This document shows, piece by piece, positions 45,988 to 55,550 of a stretch of 64,000 bases of DNA. The first letter of the stretch is position 1, and each line of letters starts with the position of its first letter. The position numbers were made by a program, and so were the translations under genes. The notes below the pieces were generated by a model. It saw only the letters and a list, made by a program, of their open reading frames with translations. It was not told the DNA's origin and ran no database searches. This DNA is from Paenibacillus sp. MSJ-34 (GTDB lineage: Bacteria; Bacillota; Bacilli; Paenibacillales; Paenibacillaceae), in NCBI RefSeq assembly GCF_018918005.1, contig NZ_JAHLPR010000028.1, positions 1-64,000 on the forward strand, read 5' to 3'.

Positions 45988-46440
45988 TTAGGTGGGAGGA
46001 TGGCAAATATGCTGTAACGCCACCTCTATCGATGCCCCACCCTTTAATGCGTAGCTTGCAAATACATGACGGAATGTATGGCTAGTAAAATCAATTAATT
46101 CGTTGTTCTTATCTCGGATATTATGCTGTTTAATCCATGGTCGCAAATGATTCTTATTCCAATTTGAATGCGAAGCCAATCCAACCGGGTAGCCTTTTTT
46201 GCTTCTATTTCTTGACAGGAACAAATATGGAAGCCCTGATTCCTTTTGTAACGGCACTGCATATTCTTTGATTTTATCCAATGCGTATACTACTAGTTGA
46301 TTCGCTGGCTTTGAAACCTCTACTGGTTCGGGACTCAACTTTCCAGTTGAATAAATTAGCATCGTATCGCCGCCTACTTGCTTGATTGAGGCGCTATAAA
46401 TAGTGATCAACTCACTAATACGCAGTCCCAATTGAGTCAA
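45988..46440 (-). pseudogene. Tyrosine recombinase (phage-type integrase) fragment
   Basis: About 150 residues of an integrase catalytic domain. The first Arg (LGLRISELI) and the His-x-x-Arg box (HTFRHVFASYALKGG) are present. The N-terminal DNA-binding domain and the C-terminal part with the second His and nucleophile Tyr are missing; the frame ends in unrelated HICHPPT. It is a remnant marking an old integration boundary beside the Zur operon. Confidence 0.82.
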
Positions 46441-46517
46441 TATATTTAACTTATAATGTTATGTATTTTTTCGATTGAAACACTTACCCTTAGGATAAGC
46501 AGGGAGGTTGTAAATCG

Positions 46518-46883
46518 ATGTCTGATTTAAAAAAACTGATCGGTGAAAAAATTCGTAGCATACGTAATAAAAAAAATCTGACCCTACTTCAGTTAAGCCA
46601 AATAACAGGGCAACAAACCTCATATCTAACCGAAGTTGAACTTGGAAAAAGAAATCTATCCATTGATTCATTGGAAAAAATCATGGACGCTCTTAACATA
46701 AAGCCAGGTGATCTTTTTGATTTTCGAGAAATCGATCCAGATTCTCAGGAATTTGAGACCAGAACTGTCCTTGAGGTCCACTACCAATTTCTATTAGGGA
46801 AGAAAAGCGAAGACGTAAAGATGATCCATAAGATAACAACGGAGATTTTCAAATCAATAGATGCCGCAGAGAAGTCTGGATAG
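46518..46883 (+). CDS. XRE-family helix-turn-helix regulator
   Basis: A 121-residue DNA-binding protein. The XRE domain covers about residues 7-65 (LTLLQLSQITGQQTSYLTEVE, SIDSLEKIMDALNI). The C-terminal 50 residues are acidic/helical and may mediate dimerisation. GGGAGG precedes the ATG, and TATAAT lies at 46452-46457. It is divergent from the integrase fragment, an arrangement common in mobile elements. Confidence 0.9.
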   Translation: MSDLKKLIGEKIRSIRNKKNLTLLQLSQITGQQTSYLTEVELGKRNLSIDSLEKIMDALNIKPGDLFDFREIDPDSQEFETRTVLEVHYQFLLGKKSEDVKMIHKITTEIFKSIDAAEKSG

Positions 46884-46910
46884 CCATTCTTTATCGCCAT
46901 TAACACAAAA

Positions 46911-46945
46911 AGAGCGTTTCCCTTTTTTACACGGGATTTCGCTCT
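46911..46945 (+). terminator. Terminator-like hairpin after the XRE gene
   Basis: AGAGCGTTTCCC and GGGATTTCGCTCT form a stem (CCC/GGG and AGAGCG/CGCTCT with an A/T-rich mismatch between). It is followed by GTATTTTCTTT, 27 bp after the XRE stop. Confidence 0.6.
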
Positions 46946-47015
46946 GTATTTTCTTTAACTGTACTTGCCAATAATCGCTTCAATAATTTGTAAGTTTTAA
47001 GAGCAGACAGTATCC

Positions 47016-47480
47016 CTATGCAACGCTTAGCCATGTTTTAATTTGGTCTAATGTTGCCTCGCTTTTGGCTTGGTTGTAAATATATTCAATCATGCCATAC
47101 TTTTTCTGGATACGGTAGTGATGTAACCCATCGTTTAAACTTCCTTGGCTGTCATACTGGTAATATAACGTAGAAAACGTGAGCAGGGTCAAGTAACGGT
47201 CAATCGCCTGAGTAGATCGAACCTGGTAACGATCCATGGTCAGTTGTACTTTCGCAGTTCGAAAATACGTTTCAATGTCCCAACGTTTGCTGTAATAGCA
47301 TAGAATCTCTTCATTGCTCAGTGAAATATCCGTGCTCAGAGGCCTTCAACAGCTTAGATTCAAAGCCATCTCCCTCTTTCCAACATCGGAGCAGGGCGGC
47401 ATTTTCCAAGAGATTGAGCTTCCCTTCATAGCGATATACTCGGTAAGCGGAGGAGCCGATCGTTCTCCAGACCTTCAGCT
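47016..47480 (-). pseudogene. C-terminal remnant of an IS4-like transposase
   Basis: The minus-strand codons read LLENAALLRCWKEGDGFESKLL, then after a frameshift near 47340 LSTDISLSNEEILCYYSKRW, DIETYFRTAKVQLTMDRYQV and STQAIDRYLTLLTFSTLYYQY. The YSKRWDIETYFR block is the conserved last catalytic region (Tyr-x2-Arg-x3-Glu) of IS4-group transposases. The N-terminal two-thirds are absent. Confidence 0.75.
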
Positions 47481-47632
47481 CATTTAAAATAAAATACCCA
47501 ATTGGACAACCAACCAGCCTAGGTTATAACCAGGTTTCTGAAAATCTCGATCTCAAAAGTAAAAAAAGCGCTTGAAAACCCAAAACGCTAGGTGTTATTC
47601 ATGATAGAATGGCGGCGAAACCCTTTAAGCAC

Positions 47633-48571
47633 TTAGTTCCAGAAATACTGCATCCGCGTATACCCGACATTCCACGCTTTCATGTCGCCCTTAATCGTGA
47701 TCTTCAGCTCATCCCCCGGCTCAAGCGGAATCTTGAATTGCGAAGGGAACAAATCAGGATGAGTACGCTGAAATTCCCCAGAACTGCTCATGATCTCCTT
47801 GCCATCCCGAGTAACACTGATACTATCGGAATAATCCGTTGGTTCGGGGCATCCGTAATCGAAAGAGAAAATCGTCTGTCCCTCAGACTTGTACGTGAAC
47901 GTTCTGGAATCTCCGCCTTCAGCGCCATATAGGTTATAGCGGAGCGGTATCTTCTGTCCGTTGATTTGAATACTGTCCGGTTTGTCTCCGGTGGATGAAT
48001 TGCCCGAGTTATCCGCCCATTCAGTGATCGCCACAAACGGACCCTCTACTTTAGTTATTATTTTTTCTACCGCCGCCCCTAATCCCCATAAAGCTATAAA
48101 AAGAACCATACCCGATATAGCCGTTGCCACCAGATTGCGCCCGAGGCTCCGGTAACGGAAACCAAGCTTGTACGCCCCAAAACCGAGGGCTGCTCCCATC
48201 GAATTCTGAAGAGCGTCGTTGATATCGAAGCTGCCCAGGAATGTAAGGGCTTGGATCGTTTCCAGCACAAGAATCGCGATGAAGAATACGGTGATGAACC
48301 GGACGAAGCTGACCCGGTACAGCCATGGAATCAATATACCGAAAGGAATAAACGCAATAGTGTTCCCGAAAGCCACCATACTCATTAGGTTGGGATGCAG
48401 GAGATCAGCTGGAGACGGCAAACTAATAAAGTTCTCGGGCATAAAAATAAAGGTGTAGCTGGAAATTTGCTCCGAAGCCTCTCCTCTGCCGAAAGCGAAG
48501 AACATAAAATAAAGTACAATAATGGTATAGACAATAGTTGCGGTTAGTAAAATTTTGCGTTGTTTGACCAT
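47633..48571 (-). CDS. VanZ-family membrane protein with an extracytoplasmic C-terminal domain
   Basis: A 312-residue protein with five membrane segments. Residues about 8-150 form the VanZ-like domain (NTIAFIPFGILIPWL, ETIQALTFLGSFDINDALQNSMGAALGF). After a further helix (about 145-170) comes a beta-rich domain of about 140 residues (FVAITEWADNSGNSST to the end). The GGAGGAG before the ATG at 48571 fixes the start. VanZ of Enterococcus gives low-level teicoplanin resistance by an unclear route; most relatives have no known role, so no resistance call is made. It is intact, unlike the vanZ fragment at 24803-25210. Confidence 0.87.
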   Translation of the reverse strand: MVKQRKILLTATIVYTIIVLYFMFFAFGRGEASEQISSYTFIFMPENFISLPSPADLLHPNLMSMVAFGNTIAFIPFGILIPWLYRVSFVRFITVFFIAILVLETIQALTFLGSFDINDALQNSMGAALGFGAYKLGFRYRSLGRNLVATAISGMVLFIALWGLGAAVEKIITKVEGPFVAITEWADNSGNSSTGDKPDSIQINGQKIPLRYNLYGAEGGDSRTFTYKSEGQTIFSFDYGCPEPTDYSDSISVTRDGKEIMSSSGEFQRTHPDLFPSQFKIPLEPGDELKITIKGDMKAWNVGYTRMQYFWN

Positions 48572-48938
48572 GCTTAACTCCTCCACTCTATTTTTCCACT
48601 TGTCACTATAACCTACTTGCCTGTTTCATGAACCCCCCCACCCCTTAGCTTGATTAACTTTACTTGCCCAAATTCAGTTCTATGAAATGTAAAAAGAGAC
48701 TCCCTTGACTCTCTGCGTAAAATAGAAATAACACCAATCACTCCACGCAGAGGAGAAGATGATTTGTCTCATACGTTTATCACAACAAAATCATTGGAAC
48801 AATCGGTCGGAACAATGGAAACTTCCGCTCCCCTGCATGATACACGCCGCTCATGCTTACTTGATGCATTGACCGGTGATCCGACTTATAGACGTCCGCA
48901 TTACACACAAGAGCTAAGCATCGCAAGGCATGTAGAAT

Positions 48939-49440
48939 TCAAGGCAATATCTTCACCCAGCGATTAGTTTCTGAAGTATTTGGCGAGTCATGAATGTGAT
49001 CGGTCGGTCTTCGCAAATCATGTTCCAGATTTATTGTGTTATTCGCTTTTGCTTCATCCAGCAGGGCGGCCATTAACTTCTAGTATTCTTGGTAAGTCTG
49101 ATCCGACCTCTTGGCTTACTTCCGCAAATTTTGAAGCAAGAAACGCCGGAATCCCCGGTTGTTCTTCATTTCACCGAATTACACTTTCCACCTCGATCAT
49201 GCGCCGGACGGAAAGTTCACGACCTTCCTCGCTCTGAAGTTCTTCACGTGCTTTTGCCTTTTAGCCAAGATAAGTCATTTCTCACTTTAATCTCGCGATT
49301 CCCTTGCGCTTTGCTGCAACGCTCCTTAAGTGGGCAACCTTCAAGTCTGCACATCGGTAGTAACGCATTTGTACTTCATACACGCTTTCATTTTTTTGTA
49401 TGCTCTCGCGCAGAAGTGAAGCGCGCATGGGCTTAATGAC
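48939..49440 (-). pseudogene. 3' remnant of an IS1182-family transposase
   Basis: In shifting frames the minus strand encodes SVYEVQMRYYRCAD, KAREELQSEEGRELSVRRMIEVESV, MKNNRGFRRFLL and MAALLDEAKANNTINLEHDL, typical of the end of IS1182-type transposases. At least two frameshifts are present and the N-terminal DDE region is missing. It explains most of the DNA between the VanZ-family gene and the hydrolase-fusion gene. Confidence 0.7.
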
Positions 49441-49510
49441 TGCAGGCGGCTCATTCAGGTTACAAAAGGGCGAGGGAGTGGGTATGGGTGAAGGAGTTTA
49501 CGTCCGCCCT

Positions 49511-49561
49511 TTGAACGTCGTGTTGTACTCTTCTAACCTTTTCCAAGAACACGACGTTCAA
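49511..49561. repeat. Perfect 14-bp inverted repeat with 23-base loop
   Basis: TTGAACGTCGTGTT (49511-49524) and AACACGACGTTCAA (49548-49561) are exactly complementary. CCGC and GCGG outside them extend the stem after a small bulge. No T-run follows directly on either strand, so it is not a typical terminator. Confidence 0.75.
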
Positions 49562-49721
49562 GAGCGGCCAGAACTCGTTCCCCCTCCCGACAACTGCAAG
49601 ATTATAAAAGAGGGATCTGTCCCTAGTCATTTATGACTTTGAGACAGCCCCTTAAAATTAGAGTAGTAACCCGTAGTGCTTGATTTTACAACTTTTCCTC
49701 AAGATGGTTCAGTTGTGACCG

Positions 49722-52700
49722 TTATTCCAACACCTCCACATTCGCATAAGGAGATTTTGATGACTCTAACAGGGGCTGCGACAACCCTTTCAGATGCATG
49801 TCGAAAAACGCGGTAATGTAATCGCGTTGTGCCGCAAGCGCCTGTTCCGGCTCGACGATTCCAACACTCCCCTGGACGACTTGAGGAGAAAGGCTCAGCT
49901 TACTGCTTATTTGCGGCAGCAGATATTGTTGATCGGTGAACGTATAATGCGCCCCGTTCGGTATCGCTACATCTAGTTTCCACCCGCTCGACTCGTTCCA
50001 GAACGATGCCCTATCCTCCGCCGTGAGATGGGAATCCACCTCTCCCTCGTCGGTAAAACCAGCATTCATTAGTAAAAACGGGCGGTCAAGTCCATGCTGA
50101 GCAACCGGAAGCAGGTGGTTGGGTAAATAGCCCATCGAGCCATCCATATCGATACCGGCGCCGATTCGCTCATCTTCATACATCGCTTGGGCAGCCGTTG
50201 CGCCGCCAGCAGAATGACCAAAAATGCCGATTCTAGATAAGTCCAGTGCAAGGTCCAACCCTTCAGGCAGCTCACGCTTCGCATGATCGGGATTTTGCCC
50301 TTCCTTGAGCGCCTCCAGTCGATCCAGTACAAACCGGACATCATCAACCCTGACGCTCATCATTTTCAGTACCGTATTCGGCCCGAAATCAGGCAATTGC
50401 TCGGTCTCTATTCTCCCTTCGGGAAACTCGACGACCGTTGTCTCATATGTGTGGTCAATGGTCACAACGACATAGCCATTACTGGCCAATTCCTGAACGT
50501 TAATCGTACCTAGACTTCTCGGAACAGATCCGCCCGGAGAATAAATGATGACAGGCCAGCCCTTCTCTCCGTGCTCTGCGGGTGCGTTCAGCGAAGCATG
50601 AACTCCGATGTTGGATAGATCGATTCGGCCGGGCTCTACTCCGATTGTCGGCATGACGGTTTCGTCGTAAAATGCAGCTGCGTTTGGCGGCATATATTTG
50701 GCTTTCTGGCCAACCTCCCGGGTGGCCGGGTACCAGATGCTGATCATAAGCTCCCGCTTTCGATCCTTTACCCAAGGATCGGCTCGGTCGATATCTGTCA
50801 AGTGGAGCTCCGTCACGCCCACTGGCATCTCGCCAGTCGGCTCAGGTAACGTGATGTGAATCCGTTCACCGGTATGCGGTTCGTCGTATTGTACTGGCGG
50901 TTCAGCCAAGATGAACAGGCTAACGGCCGCAACCATTACGGCTGCTGAGGCGAACATGGCGAACCTAACCTTACGAGCAGACTCCCCGTTGATAAACTTT
51001 ATGATAGAATTTACTGTGATCATGTAATATGTCATATAGATCACCATAAACAATCCAACGCAAACCAATATTGGAAGCAGGAGATTTATACCACCCATTC
51101 CTCCGAAGAGCTTCCGCAGCCAGTTAAAGATAATCAAATAATGACCGAGGCCGACCAACAGCGGCAACAAGAAGATCAGTGCGTTCTGTTTCAGGATCGT
51201 AGCGGCGATTTCCTTGTGGCTCACGCCGATTTTTTTCAATATCTCATAGCGAGAACGATCGTTCGTCGCCTCCGTCAACTGTTTAAAGTATAGGATACTG
51301 CCCGTTGCGAGAAGGAACATCACACCCAAAAACCCTAGAATGAAAACATTAAAAGCTGCATTCTCGATGCCGAGGCGATACACGGAATAATAGGTCGATA
51401 GCTTCATTTCTGATGTCTGTATAGCTGCAAGCGCATCAGCGGTCGCCTTCGTATTCTTCTGGTCCTGAACGATGTAACCAACATATTGCTCGGTAGGAAC
51501 TTGCGCTTCCAGCATGCGAAATGTATCGTCCGCAACGACGACCATAATATCCGGATAATGCCAATTGAGAACACGTTCAATCGTCATGCCTGCAAATGCT
51601 AAATTAACGTTCCCATTAGGCAAATCCAGGGTGATGGTTTCTCCTGCATAATCCGCCCATTCGTAATCGGTATACATGGGGCGAATCGCGATCACTTGAT
51701 CTGATTCGTTCAGCGTTAACCGGTCAAGACTCAGTGCCTCCGCTACGCGATTATATGCGCTGACCGATATCACTTTCACCGGATGCTCGGCTGCCTTGCG
51801 CTCACGATCAGACAAGATTTCGTCACTTGACGCTTCGCCGCTCAGATGGATGACCGGAATCGACATCTTGGCTTTCACGGGATGTGCATTGTCGCCACGT
51901 ATGATCTCCTCGATCTTTTGATCGACTTCGTCATCCTGCGCTATATGCATGTAACTGAAAGGTGCCGTTACACGTGCCGTGTGCTCGTAAGCGTAGTAAG
52001 TGCTGAAACCGAAACTGAAGGCGCATAATGCGATAGCGGACAAGATGGAAATGACGCTTAGCGTACGTGCATTCCCTTTCATTCGGTACACCAGGTTGGA
52101 AATCATGATTAGGTTCATGCCCTTGTAATAATGGGACTTCCGCCTCTTGGCGTATTTCAGCAGGTAAATAACGAGCGATGAAAAAAGCAAGAAAGTTCCT
52201 GCGATGATGCCGACGGTCATGACGCCCAGGTTCGTAAAGATCTGTTCATTATTTTCAAAATTCCGAAGTCCGAATCCGTAGCCGACGATGAGCAACGCGA
52301 CCGCGGCGGCAGCGGGAACGATCGACGCCCTCGGTTCCTGCTCCCCTTCCTGCTCTGCGCGGAACAATTCGATAAGCTTGAATCGATAGACCAATCGATA
52401 AGCTTGTATAGAAGTTATTGTAATTAGTATAAGAAATATAACCACAGTGGTAAGCACCGCAGGAAGGGAGAACGTGATTCCGACATCGACAGCTACTCCC
52501 AATAAGCGCATTAAAATCATGGCAAACAGCTTCGACAATAGCGTACCGGCCACAATGCCGAGAACCAGGACGCCGGCTCCAATTATCATATTTTCATAGA
52601 ACAGCATCCGGCCGATTGTTTTTTTTGGAAAACCTAATAAAGCATATAGCCCGGCTTCTTTTTTTCGTTTGTGGGTAAAAAATTGGCCAGAGTACATCAT

Positions 52701-52916
52701 AAAGACGGATACAAACAATACCAGGATGATTGATCCAACCATGAACACAGATTGCATGCTATCTGAAGATTCGACAGCCTCGACTACCTGCGTACTATAT
52801 TGTAGTGAAGCAAAGACATAAAATATGGCGACGCTTGCGAACATGGAAAATAAATATATGAAATAGTTGCGAAGATTACCTTTTATATTTTTCTTGGCCA
52901 ACTCAAATAACGTCAT
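49722..52916 (-). CDS. BceB-type ABC permease fused to an extracytoplasmic alpha/beta hydrolase
   Basis: One uninterrupted frame of 1064 residues. Residues 1-650 are a full BceB/FtsX-type permease: TM1 after MTLFELAKKNIKGNLRN, the FTHKRKKEAGLYALLGF cytoplasmic turn, ten helices and the large extracellular domain (about 310-510). An extra helix follows at about 654-672 (FASAAVMVAAVSLFILA). Residues 690-1064 are an alpha/beta hydrolase of the platelet-activating-factor-acetylhydrolase-like type: RELMISIWYPA, the oxyanion region YSPGG, nucleophile Ser902 in GHSAGG, probable Asp925 (GIDMDG) and His990 (NGAHYT). BceB proteins usually end near 650, so this is a genuine fusion. By topology the hydrolase should face outward. 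The ATG at 52916 has GGAGGG upstream and overlaps the ATPase gene by 14 bp. A role in peptide-antibiotic sensing plus inactivation is inference. Confidence 0.92.
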   Translation of the reverse strand: MTLFELAKKNIKGNLRNYFIYLFSMFASVAIFYVFASLQYSTQVVEAVESSDSMQSVFMVGSIILVLFVSVFMMYSGQFFTHKRKKEAGLYALLGFPKKTIGRMLFYENMIIGAGVLVLGIVAGTLLSKLFAMILMRLLGVAVDVGITFSLPAVLTTVVIFLILITITSIQAYRLVYRFKLIELFRAEQEGEQEPRASIVPAAAAVALLIVGYGFGLRNFENNEQIFTNLGVMTVGIIAGTFLLFSSLVIYLLKYAKRRKSHYYKGMNLIMISNLVYRMKGNARTLSVISILSAIALCAFSFGFSTYYAYEHTARVTAPFSYMHIAQDDEVDQKIEEIIRGDNAHPVKAKMSIPVIHLSGEASSDEILSDRERKAAEHPVKVISVSAYNRVAEALSLDRLTLNESDQVIAIRPMYTDYEWADYAGETITLDLPNGNVNLAFAGMTIERVLNWHYPDIMVVVADDTFRMLEAQVPTEQYVGYIVQDQKNTKATADALAAIQTSEMKLSTYYSVYRLGIENAAFNVFILGFLGVMFLLATGSILYFKQLTEATNDRSRYEILKKIGVSHKEIAATILKQNALIFLLPLLVGLGHYLIIFNWLRKLFGGMGGINLLLPILVCVGLFMVIYMTYYMITVNSIIKFINGESARKVRFAMFASAAVMVAAVSLFILAEPPVQYDEPHTGERIHITLPEPTGEMPVGVTELHLTDIDRADPWVKDRKRELMISIWYPATREVGQKAKYMPPNAAAFYDETVMPTIGVEPGRIDLSNIGVHASLNAPAEHGEKGWPVIIYSPGGSVPRSLGTINVQELASNGYVVVTIDHTYETTVVEFPEGRIETEQLPDFGPNTVLKMMSVRVDDVRFVLDRLEALKEGQNPDHAKRELPEGLDLALDLSRIGIFGHSAGGATAAQAMYEDERIGAGIDMDGSMGYLPNHLLPVAQHGLDRPFLLMNAGFTDEGEVDSHLTAEDRASFWNESSGWKLDVAIPNGAHYTFTDQQYLLPQISSKLSLSPQVVQGSVGIVEPEQALAAQRDYITAFFDMHLKGLSQPLLESSKSPYANVEVLE

Positions 52917-53670
52917 CCGTACGCCCTCCAAGCACCGTCAACACATCCAGTATCTTTTTAAAGAATGCTTGTCGCGGTGTCGTTCCTTTGACGATCTCGG
53001 CAAAAATGACACCGTCTTTTAGAAAGAGAACTCGACTGCAGTAGCTTGCCGCTAATGCATCATGAGTCACCATCAGAATGGTCGCATGCTCTTGTTCGTT
53101 CAGTTCATTTAGCGCCTCTAGCAGGCTGGCCGCAGCTTTAGAATCCAGCGCTCCCGTCGGTTCGTCGGCCAGAATCAGTCGCGGACGCGTCACAATGGCA
53201 CGGCAGGCAGCAGTTCGCTGTTTCTGACCTCCGGAGATTTGGTAAGGGTATTTTTCTAGAATATGCTTGATGTTAAATCGTTCCGCAATGGCAGACACTC
53301 TGTTCTCCAATTCGTCGACCGATATACCGGACAACGCGAGGGGGAGCAGAATGTTTTCCTTGACCGTCAACGTATCCAGCAAATTATAGTCTTGAAAAAT
53401 GAATCCTAGCTTGGATCGCCGAAAAGCCGATAACTGCGCCTCGTTCATTTGAAGAACGTTTTCCCCGTCGATCACGATGCTGCCGGAGGTCGGTTCATCG
53501 ATGGTGGCGGCCATATGAAGCAGTGTTGTCTTCCCGGAGCCCGATGGCCCCATAATGCCGACAAATTCTCCTTCGCCTATGCACATATCGATCCCGTGAA
53601 GCACCGGCACGACGTTCCCTTTATTCCCATAACTTTTCGTTAACGCTTTTATTTCAATAACCGTTTCCAC
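52903..53670 (-). CDS. BceA-type ABC transporter ATP-binding protein
   Basis: The 255-residue ATPase of a peptide-antibiotic-response ABC transporter. Walker A GPSGSGKTT (about 43-51), signature SGGQKQR (about 145) and Walker B LILADEPTGALDS, with the TGALDSKA D-loop typical of MacB/BceA ATPases, are intact. GGGAGGAAAG lies just before the GTG at 53670, which I take as the start; an ATG 39 bp earlier lacks a site. It pairs with the fused permease and is divergent from the response regulator gene. Confidence 0.94.
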   Translation of the reverse strand: METVIEIKALTKSYGNKGNVVPVLHGIDMCIGEGEFVGIMGPSGSGKTTLLHMAATIDEPTSGSIVIDGENVLQMNEAQLSAFRRSKLGFIFQDYNLLDTLTVKENILLPLALSGISVDELENRVSAIAERFNIKHILEKYPYQISGGQKQRTAACRAIVTRPRLILADEPTGALDSKAAASLLEALNELNEQEHATILMVTHDALAASYCSRVLFLKDGVIFAEIVKGTTPRQAFFKKILDVLTVLGGRTDDVI

Positions 53671-53734
53671 TGTATCTTTCCTCCCTGCTTTCCCTTTTTC
53701 AATTTCCATCGTACCATGCCGGTGACTAGTTATC

Positions 53735-53784
53735 CTTACGCTGAACTTACGTTTTTCTACTGGCGAGCTTACATTTTTGTCACG
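53735..53784. promoter_or_regulatory. 11-bp-phased repeats between the divergent Bce genes
   Basis: The hexamers CTTACG (53735), CTTACG (53746), CTACTG (53757), CTTACA (53768) and GTCACG (53779) start exactly 11 bp apart. OmpR-family regulators bind direct repeats of about this spacing. The array lies upstream of both the ATPase gene (minus strand) and the response-regulator gene (plus strand; TATAAT at 53817-53822). Confidence 0.6.
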
Positions 53785-53850
53785 GTACTAGTTGCAGTAG
53801 TGTTAGCCGAATTAAGATATAATAGGATTAAGGATATGGAGGCGTATGGA

Positions 53851-54528
53851 ATGAAGATGAAGATAATGATCGTAGAAGACGACCCGACTATTCGGGGGTT
53901 AATCGGCGAGACCGTCGGGAAGTGGGGATACGAATCCGTATTGTGTGACGAGTTCAACAGGATTCAAGACATGTTCCTTCAGACCGAACCGCACCTCGTG
54001 TTAATGGATATTAATTTACCCATATTCGATGGATATTATTGGTGCAGCCGAATTCGGGAATTGTCTAACGTGCCGATTATTTTTCTCTCCTCACGGGATT
54101 CGCCGATGGATATGGTTATGGCGATGAATATGGGCGGTGACGATTATATCCAGAAGCCGTTCTACGACGAAGTACTTATCGCGAAAATCAAAGCGCTGCT
54201 CCGCAGAACCTACTCTTATGCCGAAACGCCAGTCAACATAATCGAGCACGAAGGCGTCCTGCTGAACCTAGGTGATCGGAAGCTTACTTCCGGCGATCGA
54301 TCGATTGAACTGACAAAGAACGAATTCGTCATCGTACGGCTATTGTTGCAGAATAAGGGCCATATCGTAAGCCGGGACAAAATCATGCGCTGCCTATGGG
54401 AGGACGAAAGTTTCGTCGACGACAATACGCTGACCGTGAACATGACCCGAATCCGAAAGAAATTGGATGAGATTGGACGTTATGGGTTCATTACGACGAT
54501 CAAGGGAGAAGGTTATATAATCAAATGA
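53851..54528 (+). CDS. BceR-type OmpR-family response regulator
   Basis: A 225-residue response regulator. The receiver has Glu9, Asp10, the phosphorylation site Asp53 (LVLMDINLPIFDGYYWCSRIR, key part 50-60) and Lys near 103 (QKPFYDE). The winged-helix domain is at about 130-225 (IELTKNEFVIVRLLLQ, VNMTRIRKKL). FDGYYWCRRIR-like wording is characteristic of the BceR subgroup. The start at 53851 has GGAGG eight bases upstream; longer frames to 53716 would cover the promoter. The stop overlaps the kinase ATG. Confidence 0.94.
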   Translation: MKMKIMIVEDDPTIRGLIGETVGKWGYESVLCDEFNRIQDMFLQTEPHLVLMDINLPIFDGYYWCSRIRELSNVPIIFLSSRDSPMDMVMAMNMGGDDYIQKPFYDEVLIAKIKALLRRTYSYAETPVNIIEHEGVLLNLGDRKLTSGDRSIELTKNEFVIVRLLLQNKGHIVSRDKIMRCLWEDESFVDDNTLTVNMTRIRKKLDEIGRYGFITTIKGEGYIIK

Positions 54529-55550
54529 GCTTTCTACGTTATTTGGACGATAAACGTTATTTTCTGATCTTCTTTGCTGGAATGCTATCCTTCGTTGCTT
54601 TGATGATGTTCGTAAGCACCGAGGGAACGTATCGTGTTGGAGACATAATGTATACTCTATCCGGATGCGTGTTGTTGGCCGCGGTATACGTGGTCGGAGG
54701 CTATTTGCGCTGGAGAACCCGCAACAGAATATTACATGACCTGGTAAACAACAGATGGGACGAACTAACCGTAGCTTTGCCCGAACCTCTAACATATGAA
54801 CAGCGTCAGTATACGGCACTGATCAAGAAGCTCTACAGCAATAAGCTTGAGGCCATCGGAAGGCTTCAAGACGAGAAAAAAGATTTTCATGATTTTATTG
54901 TTTCCTGGATTCATGAGGTCAAGCTGCCGATTACGGCATGTACCCTGCTGTTTAGAAATGCGTCAGGTAAGTCGGTAGAGGAGCTGATCCATGTATTCGA
55001 AGATGAATTGTTCAAAATCGACCATTATGTCGAGCAAGCCCTGTTTTACGCAAGAATTGATTCCTTTTCCAAGGATTACTTGATCGCGGAAGTCTCTCTA
55101 AACCGAATCGTGCGAAACAGTGTGAGAAAGTACGCAAAAATGTTTGTAGCCAAGCGAGTTCATTTTACAATGTGGGAAAAAGAGGAATGGGTGCATACCG
55201 ATGCTAAGTGGCTCGGATATATCGTAGATCAGATCATGTCGAATGCCTTGAAATATGTCGGTGACAGCGGAAGCATCGTTTGCTCTTTCGAGGCAGATAA
55301 CGAAGAGAAGAGGCTTTCCATAAGGGATACGGGTATTGGTATTAAAGCTGAAGATATTGGTCGTATTTTCGAGAAGGGGTTTACGGGCACTAACGGAAGG
55401 CAACTTGCAAAATCGACAGGATTGGGGTTATATCTCGCTAACCGCATGGCCGTCAAACTCGGACACCGATTGTCCGTCCAATCGGAAGAGGGAAGCTATA
55501 CGACACTTACGCTTCACTTCCCTAACTCGAACCATTTATATGAAATGTGA
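54525..55550 (+). CDS. BceS-type intramembrane-sensing histidine kinase
   Basis: A 341-residue kinase with two membrane helices (about 12-31 and 40-60) separated by only about ten extracellular residues. Such kinases lack a sensor domain and rely on the partner ABC transporter for signal input. The phospho-accepting His130 lies in SWIHEVKLPITA, and the ATPase boxes are IMSNALKYV, RDTGIGI and STGLGLYLA. The gene overlaps the regulator stop by four bases. Together with 49722-53670 it completes a Bce module. Confidence 0.95.
   Translation: MSFLRYLDDKRYFLIFFAGMLSFVALMMFVSTEGTYRVGDIMYTLSGCVLLAAVYVVGGYLRWRTRNRILHDLVNNRWDELTVALPEPLTYEQRQYTALIKKLYSNKLEAIGRLQDEKKDFHDFIVSWIHEVKLPITACTLLFRNASGKSVEELIHVFEDELFKIDHYVEQALFYARIDSFSKDYLIAEVSLNRIVRNSVRKYAKMFVAKRVHFTMWEKEEWVHTDAKWLGYIVDQIMSNALKYVGDSGSIVCSFEADNEEKRLSIRDTGIGIKAEDIGRIFEKGFTGTNGRQLAKSTGLGLYLANRMAVKLGHRLSVQSEEGSYTTLTLHFPNSNHLYEM

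Noticed and set aside
47633..48571. Teicoplanin resistance gene vanZ
   Set aside because: Only family-level similarity is visible; there are no other van genes and most VanZ-like proteins are not resistance determinants.
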